NCBI GenBank assembly: GCA_963794955.1
Contig: CAWCGF010000015.1
Span: 310,001-374,000 of the forward strand
Direction: 5' to 3'
Source: JAFDVL01 sp963794955
Lineage (GTDB): Bacteria; Acidobacteriota; Blastocatellia; RBC074
DNA: 64,000 bases
The notes beneath the pieces were generated by a model, which was given only the letters and a program-made list of their open reading frames with translations, was not told the DNA's origin and did not search any database. The translations under genes and the position numbers were made by a program. This document shows positions 1 to 8,484 of the stretch, piece after piece; the stretch's first letter is position 1; every line of letters begins with the position of its first letter.

Positions 1-1
1 A

Positions 2-97
2 CTCAGCCTGATTACACTCAAATCCAATTATATTCCGAATGCAGTACAGGAATTGGGGAAATTGATTCTGGCGGAGTTAGGAACGAAGTGTCATTAG
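2..97 (+). other. possible C-terminal tail of an upstream gene
   Basis: One + frame is open from the window edge to a TAG at 95-97 and reads as a plausible protein end (…NYIPNAVQELGKLILAEL…). A second frame is also open over most of this stretch, so the call is weak. No family can be named from about 31 residues. Confidence 0.25.
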
Positions 98-155
98 TCA
101 GTGGTCACTGGTAATAGATATGGAGTAAGGGACAAGCGACCAAGGACTAATGACC
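91..155. repeat. imperfect inverted repeat downstream of RNase J
   Basis: The arms TCATTAGTCAGTGGTC (91-106) and GACCAAGGACTAATGA (138-153) pair at 14 of 16 positions. The element lies just past the stop of the leftward RNase J gene and past the possible end of a rightward gene. It could act as a bidirectional terminator or be one copy of a dispersed palindrome. Confidence 0.5.
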
Positions 156-159
156 AATC

Positions 160-1818
160 TCAAACTTCCAAGACCACGGGGATAATCATCGGACGGCGAC
201 CAATTTCTTTTTGGATGTAGCGTTTGAGGTCGAGGCGGATTTTCTCCTTGATGACAGTCCAATCTACACGCTCCTCGTGCGAAGCCTTTGCTACCGTTTC
301 ACCCACGACGAGGCGTGCTTTTTGCAGGAAGCCATTATCTTCTGCAACTGCCAACCCGCGTTGCACGACTTCCGGTGGAGCTTCCATTTCGCCGGAGATT
401 TTGTTGATGGCGACAATCGGCAACACGACGCCGTCATACGCCAGATGCTTGCGATCCCGAATCACCATGTCGTCAATGCGTCCCGAACGTGAGTCATCAA
501 TCAGCACGCGTCCCACGTGAATCTTTTCGTTGATGCGCCCGCCGAACTCATCCAGTTCGATCACATCACCGCTCTCGGCCAAGATGATGCGCTCTTTGGA
601 GTGCCCCCAGGATTTTCCAGCGGCGGCGTGGCGATAGAGTTGGCGCGTTTCGCCGTGAATCGGGATCAGGAATTTCGGGCGTACCGCGTTGTACACAATC
701 TGCAAATCACCCGCGCGCCCGTGTCCTGACACGTGAATGCGTGCGACGCTGCTGTCAATGACCATCGCGTCTTTCTTGAACATGTGATTCATCATCCGCG
801 AAATCGAACGTTCGTTGCCGGGAATCTGACGCGCCGAAATCACGACCGTATCACCCGCGATAACACTCGCGTCACGATGCTGATCCACCGACATCCGTGG
901 CAAAGCGGCCATCGGCTCCCCTTGCGAACCAGTCACCAACAAACACACCTCACTCGGCGAAAGCTTTTTGGCATCCTGCGGGCTAATCAACAAGCCCTTG
1001 GGCAAATCCAGGTAGCCCAGCCGTTCTGCCGTCTCGAAGTTACGCAACATGCTGCGCCCTACCAGCGCGATGTTCCGCCCATACTCCGCCGCCAGATCAC
1101 AGATAATTTGCAAGCGATGAATGCTGGTCGCAAAGCACGAAACAATAACGCGCCCGGAAGCCTCATCAAAGATTTTTTGTAGCCCCGGAATCACGGCTTT
1201 CTCTGAACCCGTGCGACCATCGCGTTCGACGTTGGTCGAATCCGCCAGCAATGCCAGCACGCCTTTGTCGCCAATTTCGGTCAGCCGTTGCAAATCAATT
1301 GCGCGCCCCACGACTGGCGTTTCGTCCACTTTGAAATCGCCTGTATGAATTAACACGCCCACCGGCGTCGTGATCGCCAACGCTACGCAATCTATCAACG
1401 AATGCGAAACCTGAATAAACTCGATCCCAAAATTGCCCGTTTCAAAGCTTTCGCCGGGACTGATTTCGATCAGTTCGGTTTGTTCGAGCAAACTAAATTC
1501 GTGGAGTTTGTTTTCGACCAGACCAAAGGTGAAGCGCGTGCCATAGACCGGCACATTGATGAGTTGCAGGAGGAATGGCAGCGCCCCGATGTGATCTTCG
1601 TGCGCGTGCGTCAGGACGATAGCAGTGATTTCGTCGCGGTGGGCTTCGATGTAGCTGAAATCAGGGATGGCGATGTCTACGCCTAACAGGTCTTCATCGG
1701 GAAACATCATCCCGCAATCTACGATAATCATCTGACCGTCATAGCGAAACACGGTCATGTTCATTCCAAAGAACCCCAGGCCGCCGAGGGGGGTAATCTC
1801 TAATCTGCCAGTTGCCAT
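160..1818 (-). CDS. rnj: ribonuclease J
   Basis: 552 residues, the usual length for bacterial RNase J, a metallo-beta-lactamase/beta-CASP ribonuclease that matures and degrades RNA in the cytoplasm with endonuclease and 5'-3' exonuclease activity. The metal-binding motif HAHEDHIG is near residues 71-78, and the core continues with HTGDFKVDETP and the beta-CASP segment GSQGEPMAALPRMS. The motif HVSGHGRAGD and the late HGETRQLYRHA complete the active site. The C-terminal domain is present and ends …RRPMIIPVVLEV, so the gene looks full length. The start at 1818 (MATGRLEITPLGGLG) matches the family N-terminus, although no strong Shine-Dalgarno sequence is visible. Nothing adjacent is obviously co-transcribed. 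Confidence 0.95.
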   Translation of the reverse strand: MATGRLEITPLGGLGFFGMNMTVFRYDGQMIIVDCGMMFPDEDLLGVDIAIPDFSYIEAHRDEITAIVLTHAHEDHIGALPFLLQLINVPVYGTRFTFGLVENKLHEFSLLEQTELIEISPGESFETGNFGIEFIQVSHSLIDCVALAITTPVGVLIHTGDFKVDETPVVGRAIDLQRLTEIGDKGVLALLADSTNVERDGRTGSEKAVIPGLQKIFDEASGRVIVSCFATSIHRLQIICDLAAEYGRNIALVGRSMLRNFETAERLGYLDLPKGLLISPQDAKKLSPSEVCLLVTGSQGEPMAALPRMSVDQHRDASVIAGDTVVISARQIPGNERSISRMMNHMFKKDAMVIDSSVARIHVSGHGRAGDLQIVYNAVRPKFLIPIHGETRQLYRHAAAGKSWGHSKERIILAESGDVIELDEFGGRINEKIHVGRVLIDDSRSGRIDDMVIRDRKHLAYDGVVLPIVAINKISGEMEAPPEVVQRGLAVAEDNGFLQKARLVVGETVAKASHEERVDWTVIKEKIRLDLKRYIQKEIGRRPMIIPVVLEV

Positions 1819-1952
1819 AAACTTAAGTTACTCACCACTTTCAAAAAATAGTCGGCAAGTATAACCCAAAGCCCAGATTACACAACCAAAGTATTTGTCC
1901 CGGCAGGACATTAGACATTATTGGAATTAAGAGAACTGACCTGTAAACAGGC

Positions 1953-2024
1953 GTTAGAGTACCGACTTTAGTCGGGCTTTACGCTGGATAAGCACGAAAG
2001 CTCGACTAAAGTCGGCACTCTAAC
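1953..2024. repeat. double-hairpin repeat, family 2, copy 1
   Basis: The outer arms begin GTTAGAGTaCCGAC and end GTCGGcACTCTAAC. Each arm also contains its own small palindrome, CCGACTTTAGTCGG on the left and CGACTAAAGTCG on the right. A second copy lies at 54097-54179. After the arms both copies continue with ACACTTGT and, further on, TTCCGATAA, so the repeated unit extends beyond the hairpin. Confidence 0.75.
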
Positions 2025-2198
2025 ACTTGTCATCCATCTCTCGCCTATTTCCGATAATGTTTAGTCATCCACCTCACTCTTGCGACGGGCAGTTATTCGC
2101 CGACAAGCGGCAGCGCAGGTTTTTGCCACCCTCAAAGCAGGCCAGACACATTCAAAGCGGATTATTTTCACTTTATTTTTCTTCGTGTTGAAGATTGA

Positions 2199-2225
2199 TT
2201 GACATGCCTTGCATTACCCTATAGG
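2199..2225 (+). promoter_or_regulatory. candidate sigma70-type promoter
   Basis: TTGACA at 2199-2204 and TATAGG at 2220-2225 are separated by 15 bases, a little short. The case is helped by position: the shared leader element starts 21 bases after the -10, and in the paralogous copy near 43.1 kb it starts 19 bases after its -10. Confidence 0.4.
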
Positions 2226-2246
2226 GTTCACACCGAACAGATTTAT

Positions 2247-2284
2247 CGTTCCTCACGAATACCGGCAAAATATTTCACTTCTGA
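2247..2284 (+). promoter_or_regulatory. conserved 5' leader element, copy A
   Basis: A stretch of 38 bases containing CCTCACGAATACCGGCAAA and ending ACTTCTGA is nearly identical to 43112-43148 on the other strand, upstream of the paralogous gene. It lies between the promoter and a start codon some 325 bases downstream, so it is in the untranslated leader. The function is unknown. It does not match a riboswitch class that I recognise. Confidence 0.6.
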
Positions 2285-2608
2285 CTTATGCGTGGCACTC
2301 CCGACATTGATGGGGAGGTGTTTTACCTGACTGGAAATCAGGCGTAGATGGCAATCTGTCGTCATTCCACCGAGCCTCACTGGGCAAGAGCGATCCCTCT
2401 CCATTAGTGTGGCTCTTCATCCATGCTTTAAGCCCTCTGCTACTCCCGATGAGGCGGTCGGCTGTAGGATGCAACAACAATTACCCCTTCCATCCGCCAT
2501 GCCTTGTATAGGGACCAAAACCCGCTGTGGAACTGGCTGATGGTGATTCGCCAGAAACATTGCTCAGCACTTTATGACGAAGTACTAAGCCCCCTTAGGA
2601 AATCAATT

Positions 2609-5003
2609 ATGCTTATTTCCCTCAAACGCACACATATACCCCAACAAAATCGAGGCCGCCGTTTATTGCGGCCCAAACGCGCTGTCCTGCTCACGTTCGC
2701 TGTGGCCTGCACACTCCTTGTCTGGATTGGCGCACAGCCACGCACCGGATACGCCATCACTAATGGCCTTGAAACCGTCCGTGGCTGGATGGGTTGGTCA
2801 GCCACAACAGTTTCGGCGACCAATACTTCCGCCACCCTGTTCGCAACCACTCCGATTGCCCCTTCTGCGGGCTTCGACACCGCGGTCAGGATCACTTTTG
2901 GTAAGATTGGGGATCAGACATTTACCGTGCCTGCCGGAGTGACGAGTGTCAATGTCAAAATGTGGGGTGGCGGTGGCGGTGGCGTAAACGTCAATTTCAA
3001 CACCCCACGAGGCGGTGGTGGCGGTTATACCACAGCGAATTTGGCCGTCACGCCGGGCGAAAATTTGACGGTGATCGTCGGCCAGGGTGGAGTAAACAAC
3101 TCTACTTTTGGCACTTATGGCGGCGGCGGAGCTGGCGGTACCAGCAGTAACTTGAGTTTCCTTGGTGGTTCCGGCGGCGGAAGATCGGCCATCCGCCGAA
3201 GCGTAACCGAACTATTGACGGCAGGCGGTGGCGGCGGCTCGTCACCGGGAGCACTTCAGCCCGATATTGTGGGGGGCGCGGGTGGCGGCGCGAATGGAGG
3301 CAACGGGGGTGGCGTCGCTTCCGGCTCTGGCGGCACACAAGCTGCTGGAGGCGCTAAGGCAGCCACAGTCAACATCAATGCAAATCCCCAACCAACCGAT
3401 GGCAGCCAGTTTCAGGGTGGCATCGGCGGCGGTCTGGCGACGGGTGCTACGGAAGGTGGCGGTGGCGGTGGCGGCGGCTATTTCGGCGGCGGCGGCGGTG
3501 CACCGCAATTGCACAATGACGGTATCCCAAACGGTAGTGGCGGTGGCGGTTCTGGTTTCATCGGCGGGGCAGGCGTTAGTGGCGCCACGACCACTACCGC
3601 CACTGGCGCGACTCCGCCTAATCAAGCTGACGCGCAGTATGAAGCGGGCATTGGCGTGGGCGGCGCACTCAATACGAGCGGTGGTGACGGCCAAGTTATC
3701 ATTCAGTGGTTGTCATTGTCATTCGCTGCGCCAAATCTGAATGTGCAAGCAGGCGGACGGCCAAACAATGCAGGCATTGGCGATCCGGCAGTGTGTCTCG
3801 ATCCCAGCGGACTGGTCGGCATTGCTGCCACGCTTACCAACCCCAACAACGCCCCGCTCGCCGCCACCTTCACCGCCACTTTGCCAACTGGACTCACAGC
3901 GGTCGCAGGCACTTGTGTGGCCGATATCAATCCGGGCGGCTGCACTATCGTCGGCAATCAAATCCAATGGAATGGCATGCTCGCCGCCAATACAACTGTC
4001 ACGATCATTTATCGCGCGCGCCTTGGCGCTGGGGTGGGACAAGTTGCAACGCTGTGCATTGACAATACCGGGACAGTCGGCGGAGTACCTGCGGCCTTGC
4101 AATATTGCTTCACCGTCAACTGTCCGCTGACCAACACGCGCGTCTCGGATCAGAAAGCCGGGTCGGTCGTTGTCTTCCCCTACTACACTTCGACCATCGG
4201 CGGTGGCAGTGATACGCGCATGACCATCTCCAACATTAGCTCTGCGGCCAGCAGCGTGGCCAATCAAGCATACGTGCATCTCTTCTTCATTGACGGTACA
4301 ACGTGTCAGCAAGCCGATTTGTATTTATGCCTGACGCCTAATGCCAGTTTTTCGTTTAAGGCTTCGGAGTATGATCCCGGCAATACGGGCTACGTCATTG
4401 CCGTGGCGGTGGACAATCAGGGACTGCCGGTAAATAACAACGTGCTGATCGGCAATGCGTTTGTGAATACGCCGACCTTAGCCGACAACTACGGCGCAGA
4501 GAGCTTCTGGGCCAATGCGTTCTCTACTGGACTCTACACGCAAAGCGGCAACACGGCGACACTCTACTTTGATCATGTCGGCTACGATGCGGTGCCGAAA
4601 CAATTCGCAGTGGAAATCCAAAGCCCACTGGATGCGGCGGGGCAACAGGTCGTCACGGCGATCGTTGAGCGGGGATTTGACGACGAGTACGTTGACTGGC
4701 GCGGCGCAGGTCGGGACCGGGCAAGCCTTCAACGAGAAGGAAGTCTTCGGCAGCTTCAATGCGTGGTTGATCGGCACCTGTCAGGCGCGTGGGACAATCT
4801 CAACCGCCAGCCCACGTGTGCCCAACGGTCTCGGCAATCTGATCAAGAACGGGCAAGCGGGATCGTTGAAGTTCAATGTTGGGGCCGCAGTCGGGTTATT
4901 GTTGACGCCACGCACAGCGACGTGGAAGGGCATTCGCACATTGCACAAAACGCAGACGGTGGCCACGACGCTAACGATCCCAATCTTTGTGCCCGTCTGC
5001 TAA
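2609..5003 (+). pseudogene. secreted glycine-rich protein with shared C-terminal module (one frameshift)
   Basis: The start at 2609 (MLISLKRTHIPQQ) has AGGA eight bases upstream and is followed by a membrane or signal segment (VLLTFAVACTLLVWIGA). Next comes a long glycine-rich region opening TFTVPAGVTSVNVKMWGGG, then a DUF11-like beta domain (CLDPSGLVGIAATLTNPN) and a C-terminal module of about 290 residues from TRVSDQKAGSVVVFPYY to TIPIFVPVC. The same module ends the protein at 38939-42900. Near 4661-4668 the frame shifts by one base; translation in the next frame restores the paralogous sequence (SGDLTTSTLTGAAQVGTG) to a TAA at 5001-5003. If the indel is a sequencing error, the protein is about 798 residues, exported and probably surface-associated. 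No function is known for the C-terminal module. Confidence 0.75.
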
Positions 5004-5089
5004 TGACAGGCACCTTAACAAGTTGTGTGTGAAGTCGCGCGAACGGTTAGTGTGGGCTTAGTAGCGCGAAGAAATAGTTTCTGAAGCTC

Positions 5090-5169
5090 GTAGCGCAAAG
5101 GGTTGGTTGCGTGATTATCATCTGCAAAAGCTCCTTATGATAATCACGCAACCAATCCCTCTGCGCTAC
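5090..5169. repeat. long hairpin between convergent genes
   Basis: The arms GTAGCGCAAAGGGTTGGTTG… and …CAACCAATCCCTCTGCGCTAC pair over about 32 bases with few mismatches around a 15-base loop. It lies between the ends of two convergent genes, so it could terminate both. Its length and near-perfect pairing also resemble the other palindromic elements in this window. Confidence 0.7.
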
Positions 5170-5179
5170 ATTTTTTTCA

Positions 5180-5989
5180 CTACTGCTTTTTCACAGACAC
5201 ACCACCATTCGTCGTCATCAAGCGAATGGTCGCACCACCGCTGCCAAGGTCCGTGGAGAGGTTCTTTTCGAGCTTGCCTTGTACCGTGACGGGAATTCCT
5301 AAATTGAAACCGCCATTGACGGTGCCGGTTTCCAGGCGGGCGGAATAGTTTTCCGGGATGACCAGATTGACACCGCCATTGGTCGTCTTTACATCCATGC
5401 CTTCGCCTTCCCAACGATTACCGGAAAGTTTCACCGACAAGCCACCATTGCTCGTCCGTCCCTGGACTTTGCCACTGACTTCTTGCAGCGAAACGCCGCC
5501 ATTCGTCGTCTCAAAACTTAGCTTGCCGCCGACGCCGTTGATGCTGATGCCGCCGTTGTGCGCCTTGAGGTCGAGGTCAGAACGACGCGGCACAAACACT
5601 TCATAGCTCACCGACCACCAGCTTTTATCGCGGCTTTGTGGCCCGTCGGCGTAGATGTTTGCGCCTGCGGTTTCGATGCGCACTTGATTGCCCAACGCGT
5701 GCGCTTCGGATTCGGTGGGAGCCTGCGCTTCGATCCTTGCGCGCACTAAAATGTCATTGCGATCCCAGCCTTTAACGCTGACGCCACCGTTCTGACGTCC
5801 ATCTACCTTGACCATGCCGCTGGCCGCCAGGGGCAGTTCTTTGATTTCGCAATGGCGTTGCCCATCGCCACGTCCGCTCCAGTTGTTATCACAGGTCAGC
5901 CCGCGCTCTTGCCGCTGTGCCAATGCGGCACAACAAAAGCAAAGGATGGCGGTCAAGGTAAGCAAAACAGCACTCAAATTTTTCGTCAT
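5180..5989 (-). CDS. secreted DUF4097-type beta-repeat protein
   Basis: 269 residues with a clear signal peptide (LSAVLLTLTAILCFCCAALA). The rest consists of short repeated beta units of the form NGGVSV / NGGISI / TNGGVNLV, about every 20 residues, which is the pattern of DUF4097 'putative adhesin' domains that fold as a beta-helix. The protein should be exported; its partner is unknown. The start at 5989 is well supported by AGGAGA five bases upstream. It stands alone on this strand. The family name is a pattern call from the repeats, not a database match. Confidence 0.7.
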   Translation of the reverse strand: MTKNLSAVLLTLTAILCFCCAALAQRQERGLTCDNNWSGRGDGQRHCEIKELPLAASGMVKVDGRQNGGVSVKGWDRNDILVRARIEAQAPTESEAHALGNQVRIETAGANIYADGPQSRDKSWWSVSYEVFVPRRSDLDLKAHNGGISINGVGGKLSFETTNGGVSLQEVSGKVQGRTSNGGLSVKLSGNRWEGEGMDVKTTNGGVNLVIPENYSARLETGTVNGGFNLGIPVTVQGKLEKNLSTDLGSGGATIRLMTTNGGVSVKKQ

Positions 5990-6005
5990 ATAGTCTCCTT
6001 AAAGA

Positions 6006-6085
6006 TAGAGCAAACTGGTCCGTTTGCTTGTGTTGCCACAACGCGCCGCTTACGGAAACATGAACAAACTGGCCCGTTTGCTCTA
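6006..6085. repeat. double-hairpin repeat, family 1, copy 1
   Basis: The two arms are TAGAGCAAACTGGTCCGTTTGC (6006) and CAAACTGGCCCGTTTGCTCTA (to 6085). Each arm is itself palindromic (GCAAAC…GTTTGC) and the two arms are inverted relative to one another, about 32 bases apart. Three more copies occur at 30125, 43217 and 57238. Confidence 0.8.
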
Positions 6086-6262
6086 CCTTTTCCTTACGTT
6101 TGCCTTGCGCATCGGCTCGTTGTCAGTCGTAAGGGTGAGTGAGAGGAGGGAGCAAAAGGTTTCAGCTATCAAATCGTATTTTTTCCGCCTTGCACGCGCT
6201 AGTAACCACAAGCTATGATCACTGGCCGCGATCAATGTTGATCCCTAATTGCACGAGGTATT

Positions 6263-7738
6263 ATGTTGCGTCCCAAAACTCTTGGTGAATTGAAGGCCAT
6301 GGGCTATCAGACCCGTTCCGTCAAAGATGAAGTCCGTCAGAATCTGATGACCAAACTCAAAGCTGGCGAGCCGCTATTTCCGGGCGTTGTCGGCTACGAT
6401 GATTCCGTCATTCCGCAAATTATCAATGCCCTGTTAGCCAAGCATAATTTCATCCTGCTCGGCTTGCGTGGCCAGGCCAAAAGCCGCATCCTGCGTGCCT
6501 TAACCGACCTGCTGGATTTTGAAATCCCGGCCATCGCAGGTTCGGAAATCAACGATGATCCGCTCGCGCCTTTGAGCGCCTACGGCAAACATTTGATCCA
6601 GGAAAAAGGCGATGCTACGCCCATTGCCTGGGTGCCGCGCGATGCGCGCTACGTCGAAAAACTCGCCACGCCGGACGTCACGATAGCCGACATCATCGGC
6701 GATGTAGACCCGATCAAAGCGGCGCGCGGCGGACACATTCTCAGCGACGAATTGACGATTCATTTCGGATTGTTGCCCCGTGCGAATCGGGGGATTTTTG
6801 CCATTAACGAATTGCCGGATTTGGCGGCGAAGATTCAGGTCGGTCTCTTCAACATCCTGCAAGAAGGCGATGTGCAGATCAAAGGGTACCCGGTGCGGCT
6901 GCCACTCGACGTACTGCTCGTGTTTTCCGCCAATCCAGAAGATTACACGGCACGCGGCAAGATCATCACTCCGCTCAAAGACCGCATCGGTGCCGAAGTT
7001 CGCACGCACTATCCGGCGCAGGTAGCGCAAGGCATTGCCATCACCGAACAAGAAGCCTGGACGAATCGCAACCACGCCGATGCGCCGCGCGTTGCAGTGC
7101 CTTCGATCATCCGCGAAGTCGTGGAGCAAATCGCCTTTCAAGCCCGCGATGACAAGCGGTTGGATCAACGCTCCGGCGTCAGCCAACGCCTGCCGATTTC
7201 CGTGCTCGAAGCCGTCGTCTCTAATGCCGAACGGCGCGCACTGCTGAACAATGAGGCAATGGCGTCGCCGCGCATCGCGGACGTCTACGCCGCCGCGCCT
7301 GCGATGACCGGCAAGATCGAACTGGAATACGAAGGCGAGCAACTCGGCGCTGAGCGCATCGCCAACGAATTGATTCGCCGCGCGTGCAGCGAAGTGTTTG
7401 TCGCTCGCTACGTCCATATAGACGTACGCCAAGTCCTTGATTTCTTCGCGCAAGGCAAGCTGCTGATCCTCAACGAAATGGACAGCGACGCCAACGCCTT
7501 TGTGCAACTGGGCAAGGTCAAAGGGCTGGTCAATGCCGCCCGCAGCGGCAAAATTGAAGACGAAGAGACGAACACGCTAATCGTCGCCTGTGAATTGATT
7601 TTGGAGGGGCTGCACGCGCAAAAGAAAGTCGCCCGCAGCGCCGAGAAAGGCGAAGCCAGCTACAAACAAGCTCCATCCGAACGACAATCACGCAAAGATC
7701 GCACATTCGATGACTGGGGCGGTGGGCGCTTGAATTAA
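6263..7738 (+). CDS. MoxR / Mg-chelatase-like AAA+ ATPase
   Basis: 491 residues. The nucleotide-binding loop is GLRGQAKSR near residue 75, with Ala in place of the usual Gly before the Lys. The Walker B strand is GIFAINELPDL, with Asn-Glu instead of Asp-Glu, and a sensor-1 strand LLVFSANPEDYTARG follows. These features and the overall length fit the ChlI/MoxR branch of AAA+ proteins, which remodel partner proteins, often together with a VWA-domain protein. No VWA gene follows here; the next gene is a Uma2-type protein. The start at 6263 has GAGG five bases upstream. The charged tail (KKVARSAEKGEASYKQAPSE) is probably disordered. Confidence 0.8.
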   Translation: MLRPKTLGELKAMGYQTRSVKDEVRQNLMTKLKAGEPLFPGVVGYDDSVIPQIINALLAKHNFILLGLRGQAKSRILRALTDLLDFEIPAIAGSEINDDPLAPLSAYGKHLIQEKGDATPIAWVPRDARYVEKLATPDVTIADIIGDVDPIKAARGGHILSDELTIHFGLLPRANRGIFAINELPDLAAKIQVGLFNILQEGDVQIKGYPVRLPLDVLLVFSANPEDYTARGKIITPLKDRIGAEVRTHYPAQVAQGIAITEQEAWTNRNHADAPRVAVPSIIREVVEQIAFQARDDKRLDQRSGVSQRLPISVLEAVVSNAERRALLNNEAMASPRIADVYAAAPAMTGKIELEYEGEQLGAERIANELIRRACSEVFVARYVHIDVRQVLDFFAQGKLLILNEMDSDANAFVQLGKVKGLVNAARSGKIEDEETNTLIVACELILEGLHAQKKVARSAEKGEASYKQAPSERQSRKDRTFDDWGGGRLN

Positions 7739-7820
7739 GGTGGAAGGATTGGCAGACGGGCGAGCAAAGAGTACAATCAAACCACCTCATTCAACCGATT
7801 GGTCAAATTGGTCAAAACCT

Positions 7821-8480
7821 ATGATTGCTGAAGCTGTAAATTATTATGAGATTGTAGCGAAGCTCCCGGCTGATACTGTCGTGACTTTCCATAATGTCAC
7901 CTGGGACGAGTATGAAGAATTACTAGCACAAGTTGGCGAAGCGAGTGGGTTGCGTATCAGCTACAACGACGGAACATTGAAAGTTATGTCTCTTTCATCT
8001 GAACACGAGAAATATGTCGACTTTATCAAATGTCTAGTCGCTCAGATTCGAGTAAGGCTGCGCATCAACATCCTATTCTTTGGTTCCGCTACCATGCGAA
8101 AGCACAAGAACATGAAAGGTAATGAACCGGATGCATGTTTCTATGTGCAGACAGCCGACGTGATTGGCAACCGTATCCACCTCGACTTTGCGGTAGACCC
8201 GCCGCCCGACGTGGTCGTTGAAGTAGATGTCCATCATCGTTCCGCCGAAAACGACCCGATTTATGCCGCGCTTGGTGTCTCAGAAATCTGGCGCTATGAC
8301 GAAAGTGCAGTTACGATTCTGCACCTGCAACACGATGACTATGTCCAGGCAGAAACCAGCTGCGCCTTGCCAATGTTGACCACTCAAGTCTTGACCGAGT
8401 ACCTTACACAAATGCGGCAGGATGGCGAATTCAAGGCAATTCTCGCGTTTGATGAATGGTTACAAATGCTGCCTCGATAA
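7821..8480 (+). CDS. Uma2 family (DUF820) endonuclease-fold protein
   Basis: About 219 residues from the ATG at 7821 (MIAEAVNYYEIV); the frame is open from a GTG at 7740, but homologous sequence seems to begin at the later start. The segment ISYNDGTLKVMSLSSEHE, then EPDACFYV and the core LDFAVDPPPDVVVEVDVHHRS, match the Uma2 fold, a PD-(D/E)XK-like nuclease domain common in multicopy families of acidobacteria and cyanobacteria. ISEIWRYDE-type sequence (VSEIWRYDESAVTIL) follows, as is usual. The biological role of these proteins is not established. It starts about 80 bases after the AAA gene and could share its transcript. Confidence 0.8.
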   Translation: MIAEAVNYYEIVAKLPADTVVTFHNVTWDEYEELLAQVGEASGLRISYNDGTLKVMSLSSEHEKYVDFIKCLVAQIRVRLRINILFFGSATMRKHKNMKGNEPDACFYVQTADVIGNRIHLDFAVDPPPDVVVEVDVHHRSAENDPIYAALGVSEIWRYDESAVTILHLQHDDYVQAETSCALPMLTTQVLTEYLTQMRQDGEFKAILAFDEWLQMLPR

Positions 8481-8484
8481 AGCC

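Larger units (their letters stand above)
1819..2608. other. long intergenic region with repeat, promoter and leader
   Basis: This gap of about 790 bases separates two divergent genes. It holds a double-hairpin repeat (1953-2024), a candidate promoter near 2199-2225 and a leader element (2247-2284) that recurs upstream of the paralogous gene near 43.1 kb. A 64-codon frame on the minus strand at 2286-2480 has no family signature and I do not call it a gene. Confidence 0.6.

Noticed and set aside
2286..2480. A 64-codon minus-strand gene upstream of the glycine-rich protein.
   Set aside because: It overlaps the conserved-leader region, has no ribosome site and no protein-like pattern.
2247..2500. 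A c-di-GMP (GEMM) riboswitch in the leader of the glycine-rich gene, suggested by GGCAAA.
   Set aside because: The second conserved block (GGGACGCAAAGCC type) is absent from both leaders and the pairing does not work.
3242..3694. Long antisense frame opposite the glycine-rich region.
   Set aside because: It is a shadow of the GGC-rich codons on the other strand; the product is Ala/Arg-rich without protein character.
4655..4670. Programmed ribosomal frameshifting in the glycine-rich gene.
   Set aside because: There is no slippery heptamer or downstream structure at the break, and similar breaks occur in many unrelated genes nearby.
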